64,000 nucleotides of DNA from Chloracidobacterium sp. (GTDB lineage: Bacteria; Acidobacteriota; Blastocatellia; Pyrinomonadales; Pyrinomonadaceae): positions 1 through 64,000 of the forward strand of contig JADJRV010000039.1 of the NCBI GenBank assembly GCA_016712045.1, in the 5' to 3' direction. Numbering within the stretch: the first letter of the stretch is position 1; the number at the start of each line of letters is the position of its first letter. Below are positions 9,951 through 19,200 of this stretch, piece after piece. Below the pieces are notes generated by a model. The model was not told where the DNA came from and searched no databases. It was given only the letters and a program-made list of their open reading frames with translations. Position numbers and translations under genes: made by a program.

Positions 9951-10735
9951 ATGACTAACATCCAATTTCAACGCGGGGCCGTCGATGCCTCAACCGCGAT
10001 CAGCAGTGCGTGGGAACTGATCAAAGGAAATTACGGTTTGTATCTAGGGGTCGCCGTTGTCGCGATGGTGCTCACGGGCTGCATCCCGTGCCTTAATATA
10101 TTCATCATGGGCCCGGTCATGGGCGGCGTTTATTTCTTTGCATTGCGTGCAATGCGAAATGAGCCGATCGAATTTGGGATGATGTTCAAAGGCTTTGAGA
10201 AATTTGTCCCGCTGATGGTCATCGGCCTGATACAGGCGATTCCCGGCATCATCGCCAGGTCATGCAATACGGTGTCAGGTTTGGACAGCTCGGCCTCGGC
10301 GGTGGACGTAACCGCGAGATCAATTTCTTTATGGCGTCGGATCAGGACGTTGCGATCGCGAGCGGATTAGTTATAGTTGCGGTCGTCGTGGGTTTATTTT
10401 TCGCAATATTTGCTTTGGTTTGGTGGCTAGTATTTTTCTTTGCGATACCGCTCGCGATGGAATATGACCTCGGCCCGGTCGACGCGATCAAGCTCAGTGC
10501 TCAGGCCGCGATGACCAATATCGGCGGGCTGATCGTGCTGTTGATCCTCAAGGTCCTTGTAACGCTTCTGGGCGTGCTAATGTGCGGTATCGGCGTCATC
10601 CTGGTTTCGACACCGATCATCTACATCGCAAACGCATTCGTCTATCGACAGGTGTTTCCTTACATTGAGCAGCAATTTAACATGGCCCCGCCTCCGCCAA
10701 CCGCGTACGGTGATTTTGGCCAAGGAATGGCGTAG
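9951..10735 (+). CDS. Multi-pass membrane protein (DUF4013-like), with a -1 frameshift
   Basis: An integral membrane protein of unknown function, about 261 aa when joined. The first part (to about 10256) has hydrophobic segments around LYLGVAVVAMVLTGCIP and FIMGPVMGGVYFFALRAM; the second has three or four long ones (ASGLVIVAVVVGLFFAIFAL, GGLIVLLILKVLVTLLGVL and others). A proline-rich tail, APPPPTAYGDFGQGMA, follows. The parts join if one C is restored at 10255-10256, giving IPGIIAQVMQYGVRFG. The alternating helices with the phrase 'AMEYDLGPVDAIKLSAQ' recall DUF4013/glycerophosphodiester-phosphodiesterase membrane domains, an assignment I hold loosely. It ends 2 nt before the convergent GNAT gene. 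Confidence 0.7.
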
Positions 10736-10736
10736 G

Positions 10737-11204
10737 TTATAGAGCCAGCTCCATAAATAAAACGTCGGAATGCGGATTATCGTAATACGGCGGAATGGCT
10801 TGAAAGCCGTGAGACTCATATAGTTTCACGGCTTTTCCCATCTTCGGCGGGTAAGTGTCGAGCCGCATCTTTGAATAGCCGATCTCGCGGGCGTCATCAA
10901 TCAGTTTTTCTATCAGCGACACGCCGACTTTGTGACCGCGAAAACCGTCGCGGACAAACAGACGTTTCATCTCGCATATGCCGTCTTCAAGCTTCCTCAT
11001 TGCAATACAGCCTGCGAGATCGTCGTCCGAATACGCGAGATAGAGCCGTCCGTCCGGCATCGCATATTTTCCTGGCAATGTTGCGACCTCGTTCTCAAAA
11101 TCCTGAAAGCACAACGACATACCGAGCCAAGTTTCGTATTCGCGAAAGAGCGTTTTTGCCTCGGCTATCTGTTCGTCTGTTTCGGCTTGGGTGATCGTGA
11201 GCAT
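10737..11204 (-). CDS. GNAT family N-acetyltransferase
   Basis: 155 aa, a single GNAT domain. CEMKRLFVRDGFRGHKVGVSL is the acetyl-CoA pyrophosphate-binding motif A (R/Q-x-x-G-x-G/A-like), followed by MRLDTYPPKMGKAVKLYESHGF, the usual motif B. The N-terminal FREYETWLG matches a common subgroup of small-molecule or peptide acetyltransferases. The acetyl acceptor is unknown. It is transcribed away from the MoxR-type ATPase gene across a 32-nt divergent gap, which must hold both promoters. Confidence 0.85.
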   Translation of the reverse strand: MLTITQAETDEQIAEAKTLFREYETWLGMSLCFQDFENEVATLPGKYAMPDGRLYLAYSDDDLAGCIAMRKLEDGICEMKRLFVRDGFRGHKVGVSLIEKLIDDAREIGYSKMRLDTYPPKMGKAVKLYESHGFQAIPPYYDNPHSDVLFMELAL

Positions 11205-11236
11205 ATTTTTATCGTATGGTATAACATTATTCTTTT

Positions 11237-12040
11237 ATGGAACTAGCAGTCGAGAAATACAAGGTCAAAGACGAACCGTTTTATTTACCCATCGGACAGG
11301 AGGTCGAGCTTTTCGAAGCGGCGTTTGCGGCAAAGCTGCCCGCGATGCTCAAAGGCCCGACGGGCTGCGGCAAGACGCGGTTTGTCGAATACATGGCGCA
11401 TCGCCTAAACCGCCCGCTCATCACCGTCGCCTGTCACGAAGACCTCTCCTCGACCGATCTCGTCGGCCGCTTTCTGCTCGAAGGCGAAGAAACCGTCTGG
11501 CACGACGGCCCTTTGACGACCGCCGTTCGCCACGGTGCGATCTGCTATCTCGACGAGGTCGTCGAGGCCCGCAAAGACACCGTCGTCATCATCCACCCGC
11601 TCACCGACGACCGCCGCCGTCTGCCGATCGAAAAACGCGGCACCGTGATCGAGGCTCCCGACGATTTCATGCTCGTCGTCTCGTACAATCCGGGCTACCA
11701 GTCGATCCTCAAAGATCTCAAACAATCCACGCGCCAACGCTTCGTCGCGATGGAATTCGACTACCCAAACGCCGAGGCCGAAGCCGAGATCGTCGCCAAA
11801 GAAGGCGGCATCGACATCGACACCGCCGCCGACCTGGTAAAGATCGGCCAAAAGGTCCGCAACCTCCGCGGCCACGGCCTCGAAGAAGGCGTCTCAACCC
11901 GCCTACTCATCTACGCCGCCCAAATGATCGCCCAAGGCATCTCCCCCATCGCCGCCGCCGAAGTCGCCATCTGCTCCCCCATAACCGACGACCGCGAGCT
12001 GCAGCGAAGTATCAGAGAGATCGTGACGACGATAATTTGA
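11237..12040 (+). CDS. MoxR/CbbQ/NorQ-type AAA+ ATPase
   Basis: A 267-aa AAA+ protein that probably remodels a partner enzyme or inserts a cofactor. Walker A is GPTGCGKTR (residues ~40-48) and Walker B AICYLDEVVEA. The substrate loop region VACHEDLSSTDLVGRFLLEG and the second region SYNPGYQSILKDLKQSTRQRF are signatures of the CbbQ/NirQ/NorQ subfamily. Such ATPases normally work with a von Willebrand-A partner (CbbO or NorD) and a target such as Rubisco or nitric-oxide reductase. None of these genes is next to it. Codon third positions are noticeably C-rich compared with the neighbours. Confidence 0.88.
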   Translation: MELAVEKYKVKDEPFYLPIGQEVELFEAAFAAKLPAMLKGPTGCGKTRFVEYMAHRLNRPLITVACHEDLSSTDLVGRFLLEGEETVWHDGPLTTAVRHGAICYLDEVVEARKDTVVIIHPLTDDRRRLPIEKRGTVIEAPDDFMLVVSYNPGYQSILKDLKQSTRQRFVAMEFDYPNAEAEAEIVAKEGGIDIDTAADLVKIGQKVRNLRGHGLEEGVSTRLLIYAAQMIAQGISPIAAAEVAICSPITDDRELQRSIREIVTTII

Positions 12041-12462
12041 ACGAGGGTCCGTCGTGGCTGAAAGCCACTAATGGAATAGCGTCGGGTGAAACCCGACGGG
12101 CATCGATCGGGCGGGCTCTGTCCCTGTAAGGGACAAACATGATTCATACGTCCCTTACAGGGACGAAAACGCTTGACGCTCTGATCGTCGGGATTCTCCC
12201 GACGCTATTTCATCTTTCCCTTTCAGGGAATGTCTTCATATTTCGCGTCATCTTTTATATGTATCGCGTCATTATTAAGACAAAGCTCGTCAATATCGAG
12301 AAAACATATATCAGATTCGAAAAGAAGCACTGCATTATGAAGACAAAGCACGTAATATTTTATTCGCCCCACTACACCTTTCATCCGACGTTTGTGACTA
12401 TCGAAAAAACTCTTTTCACATTTAATAAAACGTGCTATCTTTCTCTTCAATGAGGGTGAGAG
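12041..12462. other. 422-nt intergenic region: dyad hairpin element, then AT-rich segment
   Basis: The first half holds the symmetric six-hairpin element at 12054-12230. From 12231 composition becomes strongly AT-rich up to the regulator gene. That part holds two imperfect direct copies of AAGACAAAGCWCGT (from 12277 and 12340) and two copies of CGCGTCAT. I see no convincing gene in it; open frames here lack ribosome sites. Confidence 0.6.
12054..12230. repeat. Composite REP/BIME-like element: three hairpins and their inverted counterparts
   Basis: Six stem-loops in exact mirror order. H1 is GTGGCT-GAA-AGCCAC (12054-12068), H2 CGTCGGGT-GAA-ACCCGACG (12080-12098) and H3 GTCCCTGTAAGGGAC (12120-12134). 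Then come H3' (12150-12164, the exact reverse complement of H3), H2' CGTCGGGA-TTC-TCCCGACG (12186-12204) and H1' TTCCCT-TTC-AGGGAA (12216-12230). Spacers are 11, 21, 15, 21 and 11 bases. The H1-H2 spacer is partly conserved between arms (ATGGAATAG/ATGAAATAG on matching strands), and H1 and H2 differ between arms by compensatory changes. Bacterial REP elements are short palindromes often found as inverted pairs; no transposase lies nearby. Confidence 0.85.
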
Positions 12463-12816
12463 ATGCTTTATTTCGACATTAAGAGGATCTTAAAGACACG
12501 CGGGATCGACGAGCCGTATCGTTGGTTGGTCAAGAACGGTTTTGTGCCGCAGACGGTGCATTCGTGGCTGAATTATCAGCTCGGCTACATCAAGCCCGAC
12601 CACCTCGAACGCCTCTGTCTGCTGCTCAACTGCACGCCGAACGACCTTTTCGACTGGCGCGAGGACGGCAAAACCGTCGTCCACGACACCCACGCCCTCC
12701 GCACCCTCACCAAACAGAAAAACGACATCCAAACCACCCTCCGCGAACTCCCGCTCGACAAACTGGAGAAGCTGGGCGAGATGCTTGAGGAGTTAAAGAA
12801 GGTGGATACGGACTAG
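12463..12816 (+). CDS. Small helix-turn-helix (XRE-like) regulator
   Basis: 117 aa. The first ~70 residues resemble a Cro/CI-type HTH: MLYFDIKRILKTRGID, then the recognition region GFVPQTVHSWLNYQ, then YIKPDHLERLCLLLNCTPNDLFDW, the usual last helix of short XRE regulators. The C-terminal third (KQKNDIQTTLRELPLDKLEKLGEMLEEL) is predicted coiled coil and could dimerise. GGTGAGAG precedes the ATG. Its upstream region is AT-rich, unlike its own GC-rich 3' half, and lies directly after the dyad hairpin element. Stop codons overlap the convergent TIMP-like gene by 4 nt. Confidence 0.8.
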   Translation: MLYFDIKRILKTRGIDEPYRWLVKNGFVPQTVHSWLNYQLGYIKPDHLERLCLLLNCTPNDLFDWREDGKTVVHDTHALRTLTKQKNDIQTTLRELPLDKLEKLGEMLEELKKVDTD

Positions 12817-13271
12817 AATTTCGGGAAAGGAAATGTCCGAGCGGAAAATCGAAACCAAAAGCTATCGAGTTTTTTGATCTCGTCTTCGTGGTACTTGGCG
12901 ACATAATTCGCTCCGCATTCAGGATAAACGCCGTAGCCGTCCTTTTCGCGTGAGGTGTAAATTAGATATCTTTCGCCTTTAATTAAGGGAAGGTCGTTGC
13001 ACATTCCTTTGGCGTCGAATCCCCAGAGCACATCGATCGTTTTTGAATTGCCTCCTTTCCACTGCTTATCAACCTTAAGTGTCGCTAAAGAAATAAAGTT
13101 TGGATTTATGGTTTGAGGCGCATCCTTGTAATCAACGACGGTACCGGCAAACACGAGGTCATACCCTCGGAACTTAGCGCGTATACTCGGATCAGAACAT
13201 GAACAGGCATATCCAATGCTCGAGCCAAAAAGCATGAAAACTGTTATACCTAGAATGAATCGAAAACGCAT
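12813..13271 (-). CDS. Secreted protein with N-terminal CxC, TIMP/netrin-like fold suspected
   Basis: 152 aa. The signal peptide is about 22 residues (RFRFILGITVFMLFGSSIGYA) and cleavage would leave CSCSDPSIRAKFRGYDLVFAGTV. An exposed N-terminal Cys-x-Cys followed by this 'F-a-G-x-V' pattern is characteristic of tissue-inhibitor-of-metalloproteinase-like and netrin-like OB folds found in bacteria. More Cys occur at GMCNDLP and YPECGANY, consistent with disulfides in the periplasm. The last ~20 residues are Phe/Pro-rich. Function is unknown; an inhibitory role is only suggested by the fold. It is divergent from the NADAR lipoprotein across 54 nt. Confidence 0.7.
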   Translation of the reverse strand: MRFRFILGITVFMLFGSSIGYACSCSDPSIRAKFRGYDLVFAGTVVDYKDAPQTINPNFISLATLKVDKQWKGGNSKTIDVLWGFDAKGMCNDLPLIKGERYLIYTSREKDGYGVYPECGANYVAKYHEDEIKKLDSFWFRFSARTFPFPKF

Positions 13272-13325
13272 ATAAGGGTTGTATTCGATAAGATGTGTTT
13301 ACCTAAACATAAGTTGGATGGGCCT

Positions 13326-14012
13326 ATGCTACCAAAAACCGTCGTATTTTGTATTGCCGTTGTTTTTCTATTCGGATGTCAGCCAAGCATTCCTTATACA
13401 AATTCAACCATTGAGAAATATCCTGTCGTCTGGTTCGCGCCGATCAACGATCCCAACAAACCCGACTGGGAGATATTGCCGCAGGAGGCGAAGGCGGGGG
13501 AGGTTATTTTGTCGAAGCGGAATGAGCTTGGCATTTTGTCGAACTTTGCGGCGACGCCGTTTGAGCTTTATGGCAAGCGGTACGCGAGCGTCGAGGGCTT
13601 TTGGCAGATGATGCTTTATCCTGAGGGGCCGGACGACGAGCGTGCGAAAGACAAACGTGTGACCTGGAAATATACCCGCGAACAGGTCGCCCAGATGACC
13701 GCCTTCGAAGCAAAATCCGCCGGTACGCTCGCCGAGGAAAACATGAAAACCCTCGGCATCGATTGGGTGACGTTCGACGGCAAGCGTTTCCCATACCGCT
13801 CCGCCACTCCCGGCGAACACTACAAACTCATCCTCGCCGCCATGCGTGCCAAAGCCGACCAAAACCCCGAAGTAAAACGCATCCTCCTAGCCACCGGCGA
13901 CCTCACCCTAAAACCCGACCACCACGGCGAAGAAAACCCCCCGCCCGAGTGGAAATATTACGACATCTGGATGCAGATAAGAAAAGAATTAACCGCAGAT
14001 AAACGCAAATGA
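13326..14012 (+). CDS. NADAR-domain (YbiA-like) lipoprotein
   Basis: About 228 aa from the chosen ATG at 13326; an in-frame ATG at 13293 would add 11 residues. I prefer 13326 because it gives a compact lipoprotein signal, MLPKTVVFCIAVVFLFGC, with lipobox LFGC. The mature part is a NADAR-type domain: LSNFAATPFELYGKRYASVEGFWQ, a long helical middle, then GEHYKLILAAMRAKADQNPEVKRILLATGD. Known NADAR/YbiA proteins are cytoplasmic N-glycosidases acting on riboflavin intermediates or ADP-ribose adducts, so an exported, lipid-anchored version is unusual. The family call is fairly firm; the substrate is unknown. Confidence 0.75.
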   Translation: MLPKTVVFCIAVVFLFGCQPSIPYTNSTIEKYPVVWFAPINDPNKPDWEILPQEAKAGEVILSKRNELGILSNFAATPFELYGKRYASVEGFWQMMLYPEGPDDERAKDKRVTWKYTREQVAQMTAFEAKSAGTLAEENMKTLGIDWVTFDGKRFPYRSATPGEHYKLILAAMRAKADQNPEVKRILLATGDLTLKPDHHGEENPPPEWKYYDIWMQIRKELTADKRK

Positions 14013-14070
14013 ACGCAAATATCAAGGCATAGCCGATCTGCGTGTATCTGCGTCCATCTGCGGTAAACTT
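13989..14070. repeat. Inverted interspersed repeat of the 'ACCGCAGAT' type
   Basis: AACCGCAGATAAACGCAAAT near 13989 and its imperfect reverse complement (ATCTGCGTCCATCTGCGG, about 14048-14065) flank a short unpaired middle. It begins in the last codons of the NADAR gene. It is one of several related gene-end repeats in this window, each built from 9-11 base units that can fold back. Confidence 0.75.
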
Positions 14071-14121
14071 ACCTCAGCAATTCGATCACCATCCCGTCAC
14101 CGAATCCAAGCGAACGCCGAT

Positions 14122-15891
14122 TTAGGGAGTGCCGCCGATGCGGACAAAGTCCATATTAGTATTGAACGTCGTGGGCGATCCGAAAACCTGGCCTGTTCTC
14201 GGATCAACGATCCCGCCTGTCGGCCTGGCGATCTGCCTGAGATGGAGCCCGGTTGCGTCGCAGACAAATTCGTGGCCGATCGATTGTGCTATCGCAGTTT
14301 TTGTTTCGTATATCGTGCCGTTTGGCGTTGTTAACTGGTTATTCAGCGTGATCAGATTGTTTCCGCCGGTAATGAACGTCAGCAGCTTGCCGTTCGCGAC
14401 CCTCCAGGTGAAACGTGACTCGCCCGTCTTGACCTGATGAACCGTTAGGTCAGACGAGCCGGTTGTCACAGTCTCGACGTTGTTATAGCTGAGCGAACCC
14501 GTATGATCCGGATTGAGCGTCAGGACGCGGCCGCCGGAGATGTATTTCGTCGATTCGGAACCCGCATAGATCCCGAGACCTTTTTGCTCGAAGTAACGCT
14601 TTGCCGAAGCGGTCGTTTCCTGCCATGTACCGGCGGGGCAGGCGCAGACGTTGCTCGACGCCGGTTGTGCCGTAACGTTGATGTCACTGGCCTTTTTCGA
14701 AGTTGTGGTCGTTCGGACAACGAGGAACTGCTTATCGCCGTCGCAGGTCGATACAGTTGCGGGCATTTCGCCAAACGCTCCGTCTGGCTCAAGACGCCAC
14801 GCCGTGCGTGAATCTGCGGGGCCAGCCAGTTGGGAAAGTTCGTAGACATTACCGCGCACAAAGGTTATCAGCTCGCTTTTCAGCGTATAAGGCTCAACGA
14901 CCGGGCTCGCGACCCGCGTGCTGCCGTTGACCGTACGGGTCGCCGGAGCCACCGGATATGAGGGCATTGGGCGGCCATCTGGCATTCGAATAGTTTTGCC
15001 GAAATATGCCTTTGCAAATTCGCCAAGCATATCCGGTGAGACCGCATCGAGGATCGTACGCGTATTATCAAGAAATGCCTTTACACGCGGCGGCCCGTAG
15101 TGGCCGAGCCAGAGATAGAACGGTACTGCGGCATACGTTAATCGATTGATCGGAAAACTCGGAATATCACGGTCGAAAGTCGTGATGTAACGAGGATCGT
15201 AACCCGGAACGACCATATAGGCGAAATAATTAGGCGTAGCTTCGACCAGCCAGCCATCTCTCGGCATGCCCGGCCAAGTCGCGTATTGGACGCAGTGAAA
15301 TACCTCATGGGAGAGATTAAAGAGGAAACGGTTACCCCCTGAGTCGTCGAGGGTATCCTTGTAATAAGTCACCGCACATTCACTCCAAGGGGATGGTCGG
15401 GTCAATGCACGAGTGTCACCTTTATGAAATCCTCCGTTCGGCCCGTCACCCTCAGCTGAAACGTAGCTCGTGAACAAAAGAGTGATGTCGCCAAGATTAG
15501 GGTTGCCCTCCAGTCTTTCTAAAGAGTTGCCGATCGCTGCGGCGGCCTGATCGATGTGCCGCTTAATGGCTTCCCTGTTGTTGATAGGCATTGAGGTCGG
15601 ATGAATTGCCCGAAGAGTCGCCGATCTGGTACCCCAACGAATATTGGCAGTGGTTATCACTTCGCAAGGTTGTGGCTCGATCCTGACCGGATCACCGGGA
15701 TCCGTGTAATCAAAAAAGGCAAGATAGCCCGGCTCCATGCAATTCCGCCATTCCTGCGACCGCGCGGTCTGCGGCAATAGACAGAATAGAAAACCAATAG
15801 CGAGCAATGCTGAGCGGATCATTACGTGCCCGCGGGCTGACAGAATTGTGCTGCGTCGCAACGGTTGTCGAGTAATAAAACGAGCGATCAT
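14122..15891 (-). CDS. Secreted protein with gluzincin-like HExxH motif
   Basis: 589 aa. The ATG at 15889-15891 is supported by GGAGG seven bases upstream, although an internal Met24 (15822) would give a shorter signal peptide; the leader ends around LLPQTARSQ. The region ~170-240 contains LFNLSHEVFHCVQYATW, an HExxH zinc motif, followed by DGWLVEATPNYFAYM, where the Glu sits as the third ligand would in gluzincins. The C-terminal half (from ~380) looks like one or two beta domains, with CACPAGTWQETT and GRVLTLNPDHTGSLSY. I do not recognise a named family; a secreted metallopeptidase is the best inference. Confidence 0.65.
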   Translation of the reverse strand: MIARFITRQPLRRSTILSARGHVMIRSALLAIGFLFCLLPQTARSQEWRNCMEPGYLAFFDYTDPGDPVRIEPQPCEVITTANIRWGTRSATLRAIHPTSMPINNREAIKRHIDQAAAAIGNSLERLEGNPNLGDITLLFTSYVSAEGDGPNGGFHKGDTRALTRPSPWSECAVTYYKDTLDDSGGNRFLFNLSHEVFHCVQYATWPGMPRDGWLVEATPNYFAYMVVPGYDPRYITTFDRDIPSFPINRLTYAAVPFYLWLGHYGPPRVKAFLDNTRTILDAVSPDMLGEFAKAYFGKTIRMPDGRPMPSYPVAPATRTVNGSTRVASPVVEPYTLKSELITFVRGNVYELSQLAGPADSRTAWRLEPDGAFGEMPATVSTCDGDKQFLVVRTTTTSKKASDINVTAQPASSNVCACPAGTWQETTASAKRYFEQKGLGIYAGSESTKYISGGRVLTLNPDHTGSLSYNNVETVTTGSSDLTVHQVKTGESRFTWRVANGKLLTFITGGNNLITLNNQLTTPNGTIYETKTAIAQSIGHEFVCDATGLHLRQIARPTGGIVDPRTGQVFGSPTTFNTNMDFVRIGGTP

Positions 15892-16201
15892 ATTTATCCT
15901 CCCGGGTTTGCCAAATCTAGCCCGACGATTATATCACCGCTAAAGCAGGCAGATAAGACAATAATCAACCGCAAATAACCACGAATAAATGCGGATAAGA
16001 AATTGCCGACTATTTGTCTTGGATATTCAGTACAGAATTAACACTCATTTAACACTCAATTCACCTCCGGTTAACTTGGCCACCCTAACCTACTCCTTGC
16101 CGCATTGAAATTAATAGTTTTAGAGACTTGAGAGGACACGGGGGAGACGGTTTTCGAGCGATAGCTGTATCGCCGGCCGCCTTTCTTTTCACAAAGGAGC
16201 G
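15892..16201. other. 310-nt divergent spacer upstream of the TonB receptor
   Basis: It contains a degraded copy of the gene-end repeat (CAACCGCAAATAACCACGAA, about 15965-15984), a tandem TTAACACTCA/TTAACACTCA pair at about 16037-16058, and near the receptor a small hairpin CGATA-GCTG-TATCG. AAAGGAG lies six bases before the receptor start. No gene is seen. Confidence 0.45.
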
Positions 16202-19200
16202 ATGATGAAAACGAACCGCTGGTTACGAACATTCACGAGCGTATCAATACTAATATTTGCATTTATTATCAACATTTCGGCTCAGGCCGATCAGGGCCGG
16301 ATCGCCGGCAACGTGACCGACGCAAACGGTGCGGTCGTGCCAGGAGCGACGGTGACCGTTACAAACGACCTTACGGGCGAGGCCCGCACGGTGAGCGTTA
16401 AGGGCGACGGTTCGTTTATGATCATCGCGTTAAAACCTGCGAAATACTCGATCGCGGCGAGCGGCGGCACTTTTGACACGACGCGAAAGTCGGTCGAGGT
16501 GCTCGTCGGGCAAGAGTTAAATCTGGACATCGTGCTGCAGATCAAAGGGCAGTCGGTACAGGTCGATGTCGTCTCAGGTGAAGACACGATCGTTAACACC
16601 GCCTCAGCCGGCATGAGCGCAAACGTCAATCAACGCGAGGTCGAGGGGTTGCCGATCAACGGCCGCCAGCTATCGCAGCTATATCTGCAGGCTCCGGGCG
16701 GCGTCAACAGCGGCAGCGGGACATTTTCGGACATTCGCTTTTCGGGCCGCGCAAATAACCAAAACGTCGTTCGCTACGACGGCGTCGAGGGCACGGCGAT
16801 CATCGATTCGAGCCCGGGTAATCTGAACGGTGAGATACCATCGCCTTTCCGGCTGCAATCGAGCCTCGAAAATATTCAGGAGTTTCGCGTAGATTCGAGC
16901 AACTTCCCAGCCGAGTTTGGCACCGGAACGGGCGGCCAGATCAGCGTCGTGACCAAGAGCGGCGGCAACCAGTTTCACGGCTCGGTGTTTGAATACATGC
17001 GGCGGACTGGACTCGATTCGCGTAACTTTTTTGACAACATCTCACCCGGCATCGCAAAGAGCCCGCTGACGCTCGACCAATTTGGCGGATCGATCGGCGG
17101 ACCGATCATTAAGAACAAGTTGTTTTTCTTTGGCAGTTACGAACGCTATCGCGGACGTTTTGGCCTGAACTTTGTCGAGGCCGCACCTATAACCGATACG
17201 GCAAGGCTATGTGCCCCGCCGGTCGGAACCGGCACACTAAATTGTCAGATCGGCGGCGTTAATTCGCCGAACTTAGCTTTCCTCACAGCTTTCCGTTCGC
17301 CAAATGCGGTCGTGATACCAGGTGCTACAACGGCAGCGGGGTTTGAGATCGTTCAGCTCCAAGCAAATCAAAAGACCGACGAAAAGGCATACGCCGCACG
17401 TTTCGATTACCAGTGGAACGACCTAAACAAGATCTACTTTCGCTTTTTCCGCGACGAGGGAACAGACATCGCCCCTGAGGGTGTTTCGGGCCGTGTGGTC
17501 ACTATCTCAGCCGTTCCCCAGAACGGCGTTCTCGGCTGGCAGTCGATCCTCCGTAAGGACGGCACGTTGATCAATGAATTTAAGGTCGGTTACAACGGTG
17601 CTCGCACACGCGTTAACGGCAGTGCTCCGACGGTCAACGGCGTCGATTTTTCGGCACTCATCCTTAACATTTCTGGCAGCGTCGCAAATACCGGCATTGC
17701 CGGACAGGGCACTTCGTCAGGTATCTCGATACCGGGCGGTTTGGTTCGTGCAAACTCGGCGACCAACGGTCGCGGACAGCCATACACGCCTTACTCGTTG
17801 GGTTTTATCGATAGCCTTAACTATATTCGTGGCAATCACAATTTCAAATTTGGCGGCGAGGTCCGCATGATCCGTATGTATACCGACCGTCTCGGCGGCA
17901 CGACGTACACATTTTCGAGCCTCGCAAACTTTCTGACCAATACACTTTCGTCCGTTCAGTATCTTGGCGACGTAAGTGCCGCCAGCCCTTTCAATAACGG
18001 CCTGACCGGCCAGCGTCTTGCCAAACAGGAGTATTACATCGGCTACGGACAGGACGAATGGAAGATCCGTCCGGGCCTTACCTTAAGCTATGGCCTGCGT
18101 TACGAATATTACTCACCGCTGCGCGAGGCCAACAACGGACAGGTGCTGTTTGATATTAAGGCGGGGACGCTGCGTCCTTCGTCTGAGGCGGCATTTAAAT
18201 CGTCAAACACAAACTTTGGCCCTCGCATAGCTATGACATGGTCGCCCAATCAGGACGGCGCAGGATTTTTTGGCGGCGGTAAGACAGTTCTCCGAGGCGG
18301 ATTTGGTATGTATTACGGCCCCGGACAGACCGAGGACCAGATTCAACCTATCGAAAGCGATCGAGTTAGCTCGACGCTAACGAGCGGAGCACTCCTCGCG
18401 TTCCCGGCAAATCTTCCCGGCATCGTCAGCAACTTTGCGACAAACGTAAATAACCGCAGCTATCAGCCGCGTGCATATTCTAATGACTATAAGATCCCTG
18501 AAAAGATCTATCAGTACACATTCTCGTGGCAGCAGCAGCTGCCGTATGACATCACATCGACGGTTGCTTATGTCGGCAGCCAGGGCCGCAATCTGTTTTT
18601 GCGAAGCGTCGCAAACAAGATCAAACCCGGCCAAACGACGATCCTGGACGGCACCGCATTGCCAAATACATTTGGCGTGGTCAACCGGACAAACGCCGGC
18701 GGACAGGTCATCGCGGTCAATACGATCCGCGAATTTAGCATCGTTAGCGGAACAAATTCGGTGCAGAATCCTTACGCCGAGGTCGATTACAAAACCTCGG
18801 GTGGCGACGACCGTTACAACGCTCTACAGCTTTCTTTCCAGCGAAGCTCGCGTTCGGGGCTGACGATGAACGCTCAATATACGTTTGCCAGCAGCTATGG
18901 TACGAGCGCGGGATCGAACGAGGCTCGCACCTCGGCACAGCTTGATAATTTTGAGGCCGACCGCGGCCGCAACAATTTCGACGTGCGTCACACATTTAAC
19001 ATTAGTGCCCTATATCACCTGCCGTTTGGCAAGGGCAAACGGTTCAATCTTGACGGTGTGGCAAACACACTACTCGGCGGCTGGGAGATCGGCGGTATCG
19101 CAAACGCAAGAAGCGGCGTACCCGTCGAAGTGCTGATAACGCGGCCCGACGTCGTTATCCAATGTAACGCCCCGGGCGGATGTCCGAGAGGTGATGGTAC

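Noticed and set aside
11191..12129. 312-aa frame overlapping the AAA ATPase gene
   Set aside because: It reads as low-complexity Arg/His/Pro sequence produced by the C-rich codon positions of the ATPase gene and runs into the hairpin element.
12277..12358. Two AAGACAAAGCWCGT copies as a CRISPR or iteron array
   Set aside because: Only two imperfect copies, 63 bases apart, with no third unit; noted as part of the AT-rich spacer only.
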